This document shows positions 51,950-61,004 of a DNA stretch of 64,000 nucleotides, piece by piece. The translations under genes were made by a program, and so were the position numbers. Below the pieces are notes generated by a model, which worked only from the letters and a program-made list of their open reading frames with translations, searched no databases and was not told where the DNA came from. The DNA is from Duganella sacchari (GTDB lineage: Bacteria; Pseudomonadota; Gammaproteobacteria; Burkholderiales; Burkholderiaceae_D). The stretch is from the NCBI RefSeq assembly GCF_900143065.1, contig NZ_FRCX01000003.1:186001-250000 (forward strand). Reading direction: 5' to 3'. Each line of letters starts with the position of its first letter. The stretch's first letter is position 1.

Positions 51950-54900
51950 TCAGGATTGCTCGCGTTCCAGCCAGGCGCGGGCCTGGGCCAGGGTTTGTTC
52001 GAGCTCGCTGCGGACGGTTTGATAGCGCTCGGTCAGTTCGTCGTCGCGCTGGTCGTGGATGGCTTCTTCGGCGGCCAGGGTGGCCTGGATCAATCGCTTG
52101 GCGCCCAGCACGCCGACGGCGCCGCGCAGGCTGTGGAATAGTTTGGCAGCGTCGCGCAGCCGCCCTTCCTGCAGGGCCAGGTGGGCCTGATTCAGCGGTT
52201 CCATGCCGCTGTCGATGGCGCCGCGCACCATCTTGAACACGGTGGCGCGACCCTTGGCGTCCTTGCCCATCACGCGCATCAGGCCATCCATATTGAACAC
52301 CGCCGCCTCGCCGCTGGGCATGGGCGAGGACACCAGCTTGGGCAGCACTTCCGGCGTCGCAAAAACCGGGGCCGGCGGTACCGCTGGTGTGGCGGCCGCA
52401 GCCATGGCGGCCAGCAGGTCGTCCTGGTCGGCCAGTGGTGCCGGTGCCAGGGCCGGTGCCGATGCCGGAACGGGCGCCGGTGCCGGCGTCGGCGCCATTG
52501 GCGCGGCAGGCTGAGGCAGGTGACGGCGCAACACGGCCAGCATTTCGTCGACTTCGATCGGCTTGGGAATGAAGTCGGTAATGCCGGCCTCGCGGCTGCG
52601 TTCGCGTTCGGATTCCAGCACGCCGGCAGTCATTGCAATGATCGGCAGGCCCAGCTTGAGTTCCTGGCGCAGGATGCGGGTGGCGGTAAAGCCGTCCATC
52701 ACGGGCATTTGCATGTCCATCAGCACCATGTCGTACTCGGCGGCGCGGTCACGCATCAGGTCGACCGCCTGGCGGCCGTCGCCGGCGATGTCCAGCGTGG
52801 CGCCTGCATGTTCCAGGATGCCGCGCGCCACGGCCTGGTTCAGCAGATTGTCTTCCACCAGCAGGAAGTGGTTGTCGGCCAGCGTGCCGACGATGCTGTG
52901 ATCGCCGCTGGCCGGCTGGTCGATTTCACTTTGCGTGGCCAGCGCCTGGTGCAGGGCGTCAAACAGGCTGGAACTGGTGATCGGCTTGACCAGCACCACG
53001 TCCGCTTCCGGCGCGCTGGAGATTTCTTCGATGCGGTCGCGCGCAAACGCGTTCAGCATCACCACGATGGGCTGCGGCTTGCCGTTGGCGGCAGCGCGGA
53101 TGCTCTTGGCCGTGGCCAGGCCATCCATGCCTGGCATGTGCCAGTCGGCCAGCACCACGTCGTAAGGCTGCTGGCGGTCCAGGCTCTGGCGGTAGCGGCG
53201 CAGCGCGGCTTCGCCGGAATCGACTTCGTCCGCCTGCCAGCCCCAGGCGCGGATCAGGCGCGCAATCAGTTCGCGGCTGGTGCGGTTGTCGTCCGCCACC
53301 AGCAGGCGCAACTGGCCCAGCGCCGGCTTGCGCCGCTCGTCGCTCTGGTCGGCCTGGATCTCAAACGGCAGGCTGAACCAGAAGGTCGAGCCCTGCCCCG
53401 GCCGGCTGCTGACGGCGATCTGTCCACCCATCAGTTCGATCAGGCGCTTGGTGATGGCCAGCCCCAGGCCGGTGCCGCCAAAGCGCCGCGTAATGCTCTG
53501 GTCGCCCTGGGAAAAGGCGTTGAACAGCTGGCCGATCTGCGCATCGGTCATGCCCATGCCGGTGTCGCGCACCTCAAAGCGCAGCAAGGCGCTGTGGTTG
53601 TCGCGCGCGGTCAGCTGCACGCTGACCACCACCTCGCCCTGCTCGGTGAACTTGATCGCATTGCCGGCCAGGTTGATCAGCACCTGCTGCAGGCGCATGG
53701 AGTCGCCGTGCAGGCGGTTGGGGATGTTGCCGTCCACGCTGATCGCCAGTTCCAGTTCCTTGTCGCCCGCATTCATGGTCATCATGGTGGCCAGCGAATC
53801 CATGGTGTCGTTGAGTGCGAAGTCGACCGGCGACAGTTCCAGCTTGCGCGCCTCGATCTTGGAATAGTCCAGCACGTCGTTGAGGATGCCCAGCAGCGAC
53901 TGGCCAGACACGCGCACCATGTTGAGGTATTTGCGCTGCTGCGGCGTCAGCTGGGTATTGCCGAGCAGGTAGACCATGCCCAGCACGGCATTCATCGGCG
54001 TGCGGATTTCATGGCTCATGTTGGCGACGAAATCGCTCTTGGCGCGGTTGGCCGCCTGCGCGCGGTCGCGTTCGCGCTCAAGCTCGAGCGCGCGCGTTTC
54101 CACTTCCTGTTGCAGCCGGTGGCGCTCGGTGATGTCGGAAATCACCGCCAGCACCTTGGTGCCCTGGTCGGTGCGTACCGCGCTCAGGTTGACTTCGACC
54201 GGGAATTCGCTGCCGTCGCGGCGGCGGCCATATGTCGTACTGCCGGCGCCCATGCGGATTGGCTCGGCGCTGAGGCGGTCGGCAAAGAAGCGGTGGCGGT
54301 GCGCCGCGTGCTGCGGGCGCAGCCGTTCCGGCACCAGGATCTCCAGCGACTGCCCCAGCACCTCGTCGCGGTCATAGCCGAAGCAGCGTTCGCCTTCGCG
54401 GTTGAAGGTCTCGATGCGGCCGTCCACGCCGACCACGACAATGGCATTCGGCGCGAATTCCACCAGGCTTTGCAGCCGGGCGTCAGCCGCCAGCCGTTCA
54501 TGCATCAAATCGTTGAAGGCCGAGGTCAGCTGGCCGACCTCGTCGCGCGCGTGCACCGGCAGCGGGGTAAAGCGGCCCGGATTGGCGCGCAAGGCAACAA
54601 TGGCGTTGCGCAGCTTGATGAGCGGCGCCATGAGCCGCAAGATCAGCACGCTGATCAGCATGGCTGTGAGGGCGGCGGCAATACCGCTCCAGACCAGGAC
54701 GCGTTTGAGCACGCCTTCAAACGGCTCGAACGCTTCTTCGGCAGGCAGCGAGGTGGCCAGCAGCCAGTCGACCGACTTCAGCATTTTGTAGCTGTTGAGC
54801 GTGGCATGGCCCTCGCCCATGCCCATGATGGTGCCCTCGAAGCCTTCTTCCAGCGCACGCGTGGTGGCCGGGTTGGCGTTGGCCGCGCGCGGCTTGAGCA

Positions 54901-55555
54901 GACGGGTAATGTCGGGATGCAGCACGTAGACCGATGGCTCGCTGCGCGTCAGCGCGAAGTAGTAGCCGCTGCGGCCGACCTTGGCGGTGCGCAGGTGGCC
55001 CAGCAGGCTGTCCTTGTACAGGCGCAGCACGCCGATCAGCACGCACACCACCTCGCCTTTGTTGTTGAGTACCGGCGCCACCAGCTGCACCACCGGCTGC
55101 TTGTTGGCGCGGCCGATGAGCGGTTCGGTAATCATCGGCTTGTGGGTCCGCATCACCGTCTTGAAATAGGCGCGGTCGGAGGCGTCGATGCCGACCCGGC
55201 CCGGCACCAGCGGCAGGTCGGAAATCACCTTGCCCTGCGGACTGAGGACAAGCAGGTCGTCAAACAGCGCCAGGACGGCGCGGTTCTGGTAATACTCGCG
55301 CAGCTTTTCTTCGGAATGGCCCAGTTCGGGCGGCTGGTTGCGCGCGGATAGCGAGATGATATCAAGCAGCATGGCCAGCTTGTCGTCGAGCTCCTGTGCC
55401 GTGCGGTTAATCAGGGCCGTCTGTTGCGTGAACATCACCCGCGTGTAGTCTTCCTTCATGCGCTGGGTTTGCACCAGCGTCACCAGGCCTATCATCAGGA
55501 CCGAGGTAATGCTGGTGGCGAGTGCGACTTTAGCCTTGATGCCCAATGGCTTCAT
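51950..55555 (-). CDS. Hybrid sensor histidine kinase with Cache, PAS, two receivers and HPt
   Basis: A 1,201-residue membrane kinase. Order: TM1 (about 10-30), a periplasmic double-Cache domain (40-280; DRAYFKTVMRTHKPMIT, PVVQLVAPVLNNKG), TM2, HAMP (about 300-355), PAS (365-490), HisKA (SHEIRTPMNAVLGM), HATPase (RFEVRDTGMGM, GTGLGLAITKRLIEL), REC1 (ADDNRTSRE; phosphoacceptor in LADWHMPG), REC2 (VEDNLLNQA; MDMQMPVMDG), a Pro/Ala-rich linker, and HPt (LFHSLRGAVGVLGA). The ATG follows AAGGA; a longer frame exists. The REC1 acceptor reads A-D-W rather than the usual M-D. The output partner is not local. It reads from the same direction as the Fiu receptor. Confidence 0.93.
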   Translation of the reverse strand: MKPLGIKAKVALATSITSVLMIGLVTLVQTQRMKEDYTRVMFTQQTALINRTAQELDDKLAMLLDIISLSARNQPPELGHSEEKLREYYQNRAVLALFDDLLVLSPQGKVISDLPLVPGRVGIDASDRAYFKTVMRTHKPMITEPLIGRANKQPVVQLVAPVLNNKGEVVCVLIGVLRLYKDSLLGHLRTAKVGRSGYYFALTRSEPSVYVLHPDITRLLKPRAANANPATTRALEEGFEGTIMGMGEGHATLNSYKMLKSVDWLLATSLPAEEAFEPFEGVLKRVLVWSGIAAALTAMLISVLILRLMAPLIKLRNAIVALRANPGRFTPLPVHARDEVGQLTSAFNDLMHERLAADARLQSLVEFAPNAIVVVGVDGRIETFNREGERCFGYDRDEVLGQSLEILVPERLRPQHAAHRHRFFADRLSAEPIRMGAGSTTYGRRRDGSEFPVEVNLSAVRTDQGTKVLAVISDITERHRLQQEVETRALELERERDRAQAANRAKSDFVANMSHEIRTPMNAVLGMVYLLGNTQLTPQQRKYLNMVRVSGQSLLGILNDVLDYSKIEARKLELSPVDFALNDTMDSLATMMTMNAGDKELELAISVDGNIPNRLHGDSMRLQQVLINLAGNAIKFTEQGEVVVSVQLTARDNHSALLRFEVRDTGMGMTDAQIGQLFNAFSQGDQSITRRFGGTGLGLAITKRLIELMGGQIAVSSRPGQGSTFWFSLPFEIQADQSDERRKPALGQLRLLVADDNRTSRELIARLIRAWGWQADEVDSGEAALRRYRQSLDRQQPYDVVLADWHMPGMDGLATAKSIRAAANGKPQPIVVMLNAFARDRIEEISSAPEADVVLVKPITSSSLFDALHQALATQSEIDQPASGDHSIVGTLADNHFLLVEDNLLNQAVARGILEHAGATLDIAGDGRQAVDLMRDRAAEYDMVLMDMQMPVMDGFTATRILRQELKLGLPIIAMTAGVLESERERSREAGITDFIPKPIEVDEMLAVLRRHLPQPAAPMAPTPAPAPVPASAPALAPAPLADQDDLLAAMAAAATPAVPPAPVFATPEVLPKLVSSPMPSGEAAVFNMDGLMRVMGKDAKGRATVFKMVRGAIDSGMEPLNQAHLALQEGRLRDAAKLFHSLRGAVGVLGAKRLIQATLAAEEAIHDQRDDELTERYQTVRSELEQTLAQARAWLEREQS

Positions 55556-55619
55556 ATCATCCTTGATGTACGCGATGGCTGAACCGATTTTCCTATCAAA
55601 GCTTAAAGTTGGCAAGAAA

Positions 55620-55650
55620 CAAAAAAACGGTGCGCAACGGTGCGCACCGT
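55620..55650 (-). terminator. Intrinsic terminator of the alpha/beta hydrolase
   Basis: The perfect 10-bp stem ACGGTGCGCA/TGCGCACCGT with an ACGG loop, followed on the minus strand by seven T. It lies 24 bases past the hydrolase stop. Confidence 0.9.
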
Positions 55651-55673
55651 TCTGACACGGCCGTGAAGCGGGA

Positions 55674-56420
55674 TTAACGCTGGGCGGCGGCCAGGATCAC
55701 TTCCGCCACCTTGGCCGGCTGCGACACCATCGGTACGTGGCTGGTCGGCAGCGTGGTGGTCACCGCGTTGATTTTTTGGGCAAACGCCTGTTCCAGTTCC
55801 GGCGCGATCATGCGGTCTTTCGAGGCCACGATGTAGTAGTTGGCCTTGTTTTTCCAGGCCGCCACGGTGGTGGTGTCGCCAAAGGCCTTGGCGGCAATCG
55901 GCCCCTGGGTGGCGGCGATCAGCGCAGCGGTGGCAGGCGGGACGTCTTGCGCAAAGTTCTTGGCCACCGAGTCAGTGGGCAGCCACAGGTAGCCGCCGGC
56001 GTCTGCTTTCAGCGTGGCGATGCCTGGTGGCGCAGCGTAGTCCTTGCCCAGGTTGGCGGTGGCTTCACCTTCCGATGGCGCAAACGCGGCCACGTAGACC
56101 AGCGCCTTGATCTTGTCGCTGGTGCCGGCCTGGGTAATCACGGTGCCGCCCCAGGAGTGGCCGACCAGCACCACCTTGCCGGTTTGCGCATCCACCACGC
56201 GCTGGGTGGCGGCGACGTCGTCCGCGAGCGAGCTCAGTGGGTTCTGCACGGCCACCACCTTGTAACCCTTGGCTTGCAGCAGCGGAATGACTTTGTCCCA
56301 GCTCGAACCATCGGCAAAGGCGCCGTGCACCAGCACGATGGTGGTGTCATTGGCTGGGGTGGCGGCGTGGGCGAAAGCGGTGGCGGCCAGCAGGGCGGAA
56401 GCGATCAGCGTGCGTTTCAT
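55674..56420 (-). CDS. Exported alpha/beta hydrolase
   Basis: A 248-residue protein with a clear signal peptide (KRTLIASALLAATAFAHAATP, cleavage near residue 21). The nucleophile elbow is GHSWGG (near 88), and the oxyanion-side block VLVHGAFADGSSWDKV is at residues 31-46. The acid and His are expected near VASKDRMIAPE and TSHVPMVSQP. The family contains esterases and C-C bond hydrolases of unknown specificity in this subgroup. It has its own terminator and lies upstream of the hybrid kinase. Confidence 0.9.
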   Translation of the reverse strand: MKRTLIASALLAATAFAHAATPANDTTIVLVHGAFADGSSWDKVIPLLQAKGYKVVAVQNPLSSLADDVAATQRVVDAQTGKVVLVGHSWGGTVITQAGTSDKIKALVYVAAFAPSEGEATANLGKDYAAPPGIATLKADAGGYLWLPTDSVAKNFAQDVPPATAALIAATQGPIAAKAFGDTTTVAAWKNKANYYIVASKDRMIAPELEQAFAQKINAVTTTLPTSHVPMVSQPAKVAEVILAAAQR

Positions 56421-56606
56421 GGTTGATTCTCCTTTGATAGTTAGCGATTAAATCGTGTTCGATGTGTTTATGAATGAACTGTAGCGCACAATTCAATCGT
56501 ATGCAATAGGAATTTTTTCACTATTTTTTGAAACCTGCGCATCCAGATCCGTGTTAGCCGCCTCTTAGCTGGCGGGGGACTTCCTCGGCAACCGTTAGAG
56601 AGCAAA

Positions 56607-56825
56607 ATGTTTTACGTTAAAAATGTACCGGGCTGGGAGCGCGTGCTGCGCGTAGTGCTGGGTCTGATCGTTGCCGCCGGCGCGCTGGCGCTGCTGGGCG
56701 GCGTCTGGGGCACGCTGCTGGCGCTGTCGGCCGCCGGTATCGTCGCGTCCGGCCTGGTGGGCTTTTGCCCGATGTGCGCCATGGTGGGCCGCCGTCTCGA
56801 TAAAGCAGCAAAACAGGGAAAATAA
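56607..56825 (+). CDS. DUF2892 small membrane protein
   Basis: Seventy-two residues: FYVKNVPGWERVLRVVLGLI, then two hydrophobic stretches (about 15-35 and 38-52), CPMC near 58 and a basic tail (RRLDKAAKQGK). This is the YgaP-like DUF2892 hairpin, often fused to rhodanese domains or found in operons for sulfur or redox stress. The stop overlaps the start of the sigma-like gene by one base (TAATG). Confidence 0.9.
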   Translation: MFYVKNVPGWERVLRVVLGLIVAAGALALLGGVWGTLLALSAAGIVASGLVGFCPMCAMVGRRLDKAAKQGK

Positions 56826-57175
56826 TGAGTCTTGCGCAACTACATCTGCCAGTGCTGGACGCTGCCCATCGCGGCGATCCGGCGGCGCTGGCGCAGCTGC
56901 TGCGGCTGTGCCAGCCGGACATCCGCCGCTATGCGCAGCGCAATTGCCTGATCGGCGATGTCGATGACGCCGTGCAGGAAGCCTTGCTGGTGCTGTCGCG
57001 CAAGCTGTCGTCGGTACGCCTGCTGGCGGCGTTTTCGGGCTGGCTGTTTCAGATCGTCAAGCGCGAATGCCACCGGCTGGCGCGCACGGCGCTGGGCCAC
57101 GATCCGTGGGACGACGAGCGTGCCGAGCAATGGCTGGCCAGCCAGGATACGACGGGCTTGCACGTGAATACCTGA
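56825..57175 (+). CDS. Sigma-70 region-2-only protein
   Basis: A 116-residue protein. Residues 15-85 match ECF sigma region 2 (LLRLCQPDIRRYAQRNCL, then DDAVQEALLVLSRKLSSVR, the core-binding and -10-binding helices, and FSGWLFQIVKRECHRLAR). The protein ends without region 4, so it cannot recognise a -35 element in the normal way. No frameshift product continues downstream. It may work as a partial or modulating sigma, or be a truncated remnant. The gene is coupled to the DUF2892 gene and lies 55 bases before fnr. Confidence 0.8.
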   Translation: MSLAQLHLPVLDAAHRGDPAALAQLLRLCQPDIRRYAQRNCLIGDVDDAVQEALLVLSRKLSSVRLLAAFSGWLFQIVKRECHRLARTALGHDPWDDERAEQWLASQDTTGLHVNT

Positions 57176-57230
57176 TTGGATGACTGCGGAATAGCCGCCA
57201 AAATCACACCCGATGGGCTACACTAGCCGC

Positions 57231-57989
57231 ATGATACGAGAACTTCCTTCGCTGGTGATCCCCGGCGCAACGATAGAGGTCCTGAAGGCCAGCTGCGCAT
57301 CGTGCAGCATGCACCAACTGTGCCTGCCTATGGGACTGGACAACAACGATATGGAACGGCTGGACCAGATCATCGGCCGCCGCCGCAAGGTTGCGCGCGG
57401 CAGCACGCTGTTCCGCATTGGCGATCCGTTCCAGAATCTGTACGCCATCCGCCTTGGCCACTTCAAGACCTATCAGGTCAACCGTGAGGGCGCGGAACAG
57501 ATCACCGGCTTCCAGATGGCCGGCGAGCTGCTGGGCATGGACGCGATCAGCGCCGACCAGCACCATTGCACCGCCGTTGCGCTGGAAGACAGCGAGGTCT
57601 GCGAAATTCCATTCGCCACCCTGCAGCAGCTGCTGGCGGAAATGCCGACCCTGCTGCGCCACTTCCACCGCATGATGAGCCAGGAAATCACGCGCGAACA
57701 AAGCGTAATGCTGTTGCTGGGGAATATGCAGGCGACCCAGCGTTTTGCCGCCTTCCTGGTCAACCTGTCGTCGCGCTACGAGGCGCGCGGCTATGCGGCC
57801 AATATCTTCCAGCTGCGCATGTCGCGCGAAGAGATCGGCAACTACCTGGGGCTGACGATTGAAAGCATCAGCCGCCTGCTGTCGAAGTTCAAGAAGGAAG
57901 GCCTGGTGCGCGTCAGCAACCGCGAAATCGAGTTGCTGGACCCGCGCATGCTCAAGGCGATTACCGCCGGCACGGCAACCTGCGGTTAA
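57231..57989 (+). CDS. fnr: FNR-type oxygen-sensing transcriptional regulator
   Basis: A 252-residue CRP/FNR protein from the ATG beginning MIRELPSL. The [4Fe-4S] ligands are present: Cys22, Cys25, Cys31 in CASCSMHQLC and Cys124 in SEVCEIPF, matching E. coli FNR. The cyclic-nucleotide-like barrel runs to about 145, the dimer helix to 170, and the HTH (LRMSREEIGNYLGLTIESISRLLSKF; here only named) lies near 195-220. The recognition helix ESISR gives specificity for TTGAT-N4-ATCAA boxes. One such box lies upstream of ccoN, so FNR should switch on the adjacent cbb3 oxidase at low oxygen. It converges on ccoH with no gap. Confidence 0.95.
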   Translation: MIRELPSLVIPGATIEVLKASCASCSMHQLCLPMGLDNNDMERLDQIIGRRRKVARGSTLFRIGDPFQNLYAIRLGHFKTYQVNREGAEQITGFQMAGELLGMDAISADQHHCTAVALEDSEVCEIPFATLQQLLAEMPTLLRHFHRMMSQEITREQSVMLLLGNMQATQRFAAFLVNLSSRYEARGYAANIFQLRMSREEIGNYLGLTIESISRLLSKFKKEGLVRVSNREIELLDPRMLKAITAGTATCG

Positions 57990-58487
57990 TCAGTCCGGCA
58001 GCAGCGCGACGCCCTGCTGCACCGGATATTTCCAGGCGCCTGCGAGGCGCCAGTCGCGCTTCGGTCCTTCCACCAGCACAATCCAGCGGCTGCGCTCCAG
58101 CATGGGCAGCGCGACGCTGAAGGCGCCGTTCTCATCCGGCACCAGCACCATGCGGATATCCTTTTCCGGCAGCGTCGCGTGCGACAGATGCAGCATCAGC
58201 GGGCCGGTGTCCTTGCGGTTGATGCGGCCCGTCAGCAGGCCGTTGGCGGCATCGTAGCCGAGCGCCACCGACAGGCCCATCTGCGCGGCCACGCGGTCGC
58301 GGCGCAAGTCCTGATTGATGGCCTTGCCTTCCTTGTAGTAATCGCCCACCACCAGCGGATCGGCCGACGAGGTGGCCAGCCAGGCCGTGTAGGTGCCGGC
58401 CACCACCACGATGGCCGGGCCAGCCATGAGCAGCCAGGGCCAGCGTTGTTTCCACCATGGGGTGACGGGCATGACAAGTGTATTCAT
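57990..58487 (-). CDS. ccoH: FixH/CcoH family protein
   Basis: A 165-residue single-span membrane protein with one N-terminal hydrophobic segment (about residues 18-40; PWLLMAGPAIVVVAGTYTAW) and a periplasmic beta-rich domain (DPLVVGDYYKEGKAINQDL). FixH/CcoH stabilises the cbb3 complex during assembly. It is the last gene of the ccoNOQP-ccoG-ccoH run and lies 11 bases past the ccoG gene. Confidence 0.92.
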   Translation of the reverse strand: MNTLVMPVTPWWKQRWPWLLMAGPAIVVVAGTYTAWLATSSADPLVVGDYYKEGKAINQDLRRDRVAAQMGLSVALGYDAANGLLTGRINRKDTGPLMLHLSHATLPEKDIRMVLVPDENGAFSVALPMLERSRWIVLVEGPKRDWRLAGAWKYPVQQGVALLPD

Positions 58488-58498
58488 GACGAAGCTCC

Positions 58499-59884
58499 TT
58501 AGCGCGGCACGATGAAGACCGCGGATTCTTTCACATGCAGCGATGGGTCATCGACTGCGGTCAGGGTGACCTGGATCTTGTTCGAGCCGGTCTGGCCGGT
58601 GCCATGCGCCACGCGCAGGCGTACCGGATAGGCTTTGGTCTCGGTGGCCTCGACCATCACGTGGTCGGCGGTGGCTTGCGCCAGCGTTGGCAGGCCGCCC
58701 ACGGCTATCTTGTACAGGTGGGCTTTTTCCGAGGTGTTCATGATCTGCAGGCGGTAGACGTTTTCTATCATGCCGTCTTCCACTTCGCGTCCCATCGAGC
58801 CGCGGTCGCGGATCACGTCCAGCTTGAGCGGCGTGCGCAGGAACAGCGCGCTACAGGTGGCCAGCACAATCAGGCCCAGCACGGCGGTGTAGATCTTCAC
58901 GCGCGGCCGCATGGCGCGGCGGCGGATCTCGGTTGGCGTCATGTGGTCTTCCATGGCGCGTTCCGTGCTGTAGCGGATCAGGCCGCGTGCCTGGCCGGTC
59001 TTGTCCATCACGTTGTTGCAGGCGTCGACGCAGGCGGCGCAGCCGATGCACTCGTACTGCAGGCCGTGGCGGATGTCGATGCCGGTCGGGCAGACCTGGA
59101 CGCACAGCGAGCAGTCGATGCAGGAGCCGCCGTTGCCGTGGGTGTTTTTCGACAGCGGACCGCGTGGCTCGCCGCGCTGGCTGTCGTAGGTGATGATCAG
59201 GGTGTCGCGGTCAAACATCGAGCTCTGGAAGCGGGCGTAGGGGCACATGTATTTGCATACCTGCTCGCGCATCCAGCCGGCGTTGCCGTAGGTGGCAAAG
59301 CCGTAGAACAGTACCCAGAACCATTCCCATGGGCCAAAGTTCAGCGTCACCACTTCGCCCATGAGTTCGGTGATCGGCGTGAAGTAGCCGACAAAGGTAA
59401 AGCCGGTCCACAGTGCGACCGCGCCCCAGGCCAGGTGCTTGGCGCTTTTCTTGGCGTACTTGCGCAGCGATGGCGGCTGGCGGTCCAGCGCAATGCGGGC
59501 GCTGCGCTGGCCTTCGATCTTACGCTCTATCCACAGGAAGATTTCGGTGTAGACCGTCTGTGGACAGGCGAAACCACACCATACCCGGCCGGCGATGGCG
59601 GTGGCCAGGAACAGCAGGTAGGCACTGATGATGAGCAGTGCCGCCAGATAAATAAAGTCTTGCGGCCACAGGACAAGTCCGAAGATGTAGAACTTGCGGG
59701 TGGTCAGATCGAACAGCAGCGCCTGTCGGCCATTCCACTGCAGCCAGGGCGTGCAGTAGAAGGCTAGTTGCGTCAGCCATACAAACAGCCAGCGCAGACG
59801 GGCATAACGGCCGTCGATCTCGCGCGGATAGATCTCCTCGCGCTTTGCATACATCTTGATGACTTGTTCCTGTGGGGCGTTCAT
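58499..59884 (-). CDS. ccoG: cbb3 oxidase assembly protein CcoG (polyferredoxin)
   Basis: A 461-residue membrane iron-sulfur protein. Several hydrophobic segments (about 30-50, 80-105, 160-180, 190-210, 335-355) surround two cluster-binding motifs: CGFACPQTVYTE and QVCKYMCPYARFQ in the membrane part, and CIDCSLCVQVCP with CIGCAACVDACN near 265-295. CcoG is a cupric reductase that supplies Cu(I) to the oxidase. Its start overlaps the ccoP stop (ATGA). Confidence 0.95.
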   Translation of the reverse strand: MNAPQEQVIKMYAKREEIYPREIDGRYARLRWLFVWLTQLAFYCTPWLQWNGRQALLFDLTTRKFYIFGLVLWPQDFIYLAALLIISAYLLFLATAIAGRVWCGFACPQTVYTEIFLWIERKIEGQRSARIALDRQPPSLRKYAKKSAKHLAWGAVALWTGFTFVGYFTPITELMGEVVTLNFGPWEWFWVLFYGFATYGNAGWMREQVCKYMCPYARFQSSMFDRDTLIITYDSQRGEPRGPLSKNTHGNGGSCIDCSLCVQVCPTGIDIRHGLQYECIGCAACVDACNNVMDKTGQARGLIRYSTERAMEDHMTPTEIRRRAMRPRVKIYTAVLGLIVLATCSALFLRTPLKLDVIRDRGSMGREVEDGMIENVYRLQIMNTSEKAHLYKIAVGGLPTLAQATADHVMVEATETKAYPVRLRVAHGTGQTGSNKIQVTLTAVDDPSLHVKESAVFIVPR

Positions 59885-60843
59885 TTTGTATCTGCTACGG
59901 GTGGGTCGGCCGGTATGGCTGGCGCGGGTTGTTTGGGATCGTTCGACAGGCTCCAGACGTAGGCTGCCAGCACGTGGACCTTGGCCTCGCCCAGGAAGTC
60001 GGCAAACGCCGGCATGGTGGTGGTGCGGCCTTTGTTGATGGTTTCCTTGATGGTTTCCGCGCTACCGCCGAACAGCCAGATCTTGTCGGTCAGGTTGGGC
60101 GCGCCGAGCATCTGGTTGCCCTTGCCGTCCGCACCGTGGCAAGCCATGCAGGCGCCGAACTTGTCTTTGCCGAACACCGCCTTGATCGGGTCGTGGGTCG
60201 AATTCGACAGACTCAGCACGTAGTGCGCCACGGCCTCGACGTCCTTGTCGCCCCCCACCGCAGCGCCCATCGGCGGCATGGCGCCAACGCGGCCGTGCAT
60301 GATGGTTTCCTTGATGGTTTGCGGTGCGCCGCCAAACAGCCAGTCCCTGTCGGTCAGGTTAGGGAAGCCTTTGTTGCCGCGTGCATCCGAACCGTGGCAC
60401 TGGGCGCAGTAGGTCAGGAACAGGCGCTCGCCGATCGCGTGGGCCTGTGGATCGGCGGCCACGGCCTGCAGGTCCTGCTTCTGGTACTTGGCAAACAGCG
60501 GACCGAAGTCGGCGTCGGCCTGTTGCAGCTCGCCCTCGTACTGGCCGGTCGATTTCCAGCCCAGCGTGCCGGCGTAGGTGCCGAGGCCGGGATAGAGCAC
60601 GAAGTAGGCCAGGCCGAAGATGATGGTGATGTAGAACATCCACATCCACCAGCGCGGCATCGGCGTGTTCAGCTCGGTCAGGTCTTCGTCCCAGACGTGG
60701 CCGGTGGTGTCGATCTTGCCTTCGGCGGTCTTGGCGACCTTGACCTTGGACTGCGAATACAGCAGCACGCCGCAGCCGATCACGCCCAGCAGCGTCAATG
60801 TCACGATGTACCAGTCCCAGAAGCCATTGGTGAAATCAGCCAT
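59881..60843 (-). CDS. ccoP: cbb3 oxidase subunit III, diheme CcoP
   Basis: A 320-residue membrane-anchored c-type cytochrome from the ATG beginning MADFTNGFW. One N-terminal transmembrane segment plus a second near residues 70-90 are visible. Two haem motifs, CAQCH and CMACH, lie in the periplasmic domain. It feeds electrons from CcoO to the catalytic subunit. It overlaps the upstream ccoQ by eight bases and the downstream ccoG by four. Confidence 0.97.
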   Translation of the reverse strand: MADFTNGFWDWYIVTLTLLGVIGCGVLLYSQSKVKVAKTAEGKIDTTGHVWDEDLTELNTPMPRWWMWMFYITIIFGLAYFVLYPGLGTYAGTLGWKSTGQYEGELQQADADFGPLFAKYQKQDLQAVAADPQAHAIGERLFLTYCAQCHGSDARGNKGFPNLTDRDWLFGGAPQTIKETIMHGRVGAMPPMGAAVGGDKDVEAVAHYVLSLSNSTHDPIKAVFGKDKFGACMACHGADGKGNQMLGAPNLTDKIWLFGGSAETIKETINKGRTTTMPAFADFLGEAKVHVLAAYVWSLSNDPKQPAPAIPADPPVADTK

Positions 60844-61003
60844 GATGCAGGTCCTCCTCGTCGGCAAACGGCAGGCGGGCGGCGCTGGCGAAATCGCTTT
60901 CCTTGTGGCTCACATAGGCCCACCACAGGATGCCGGCAAAGGTGATGAACGAGATGACCGTCATCACGCTGCTGGCGTGGTCGAACAGGTTTTGGAGTGC
61001 CAT
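60836..61003 (-). CDS. ccoQ: cbb3 oxidase subunit IV, CcoQ
   Basis: A 55-residue single-span protein: MALQNLFDHASSV, then a hydrophobic segment (VISFITFAGILWWAYV, about 16-31) and an acidic tail ending EEDLHHG. CcoQ stabilises the interaction of CcoP with the core. It begins two bases after the ccoO stop and overlaps ccoP. The position and size fit the standard ccoNOQP order. Confidence 0.92.
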   Translation of the reverse strand: MALQNLFDHASSVMTVISFITFAGILWWAYVSHKESDFASAARLPFADEEDLHHG

Positions 61004-61004
61004 G

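Noticed and set aside
52181..55351. A 1,056-codon plus-strand frame opposite the hybrid kinase
   Set aside because: Antisense shadow of a GC-rich gene; repetitive His, Gln, Arg and Ala content and no recognisable motif.
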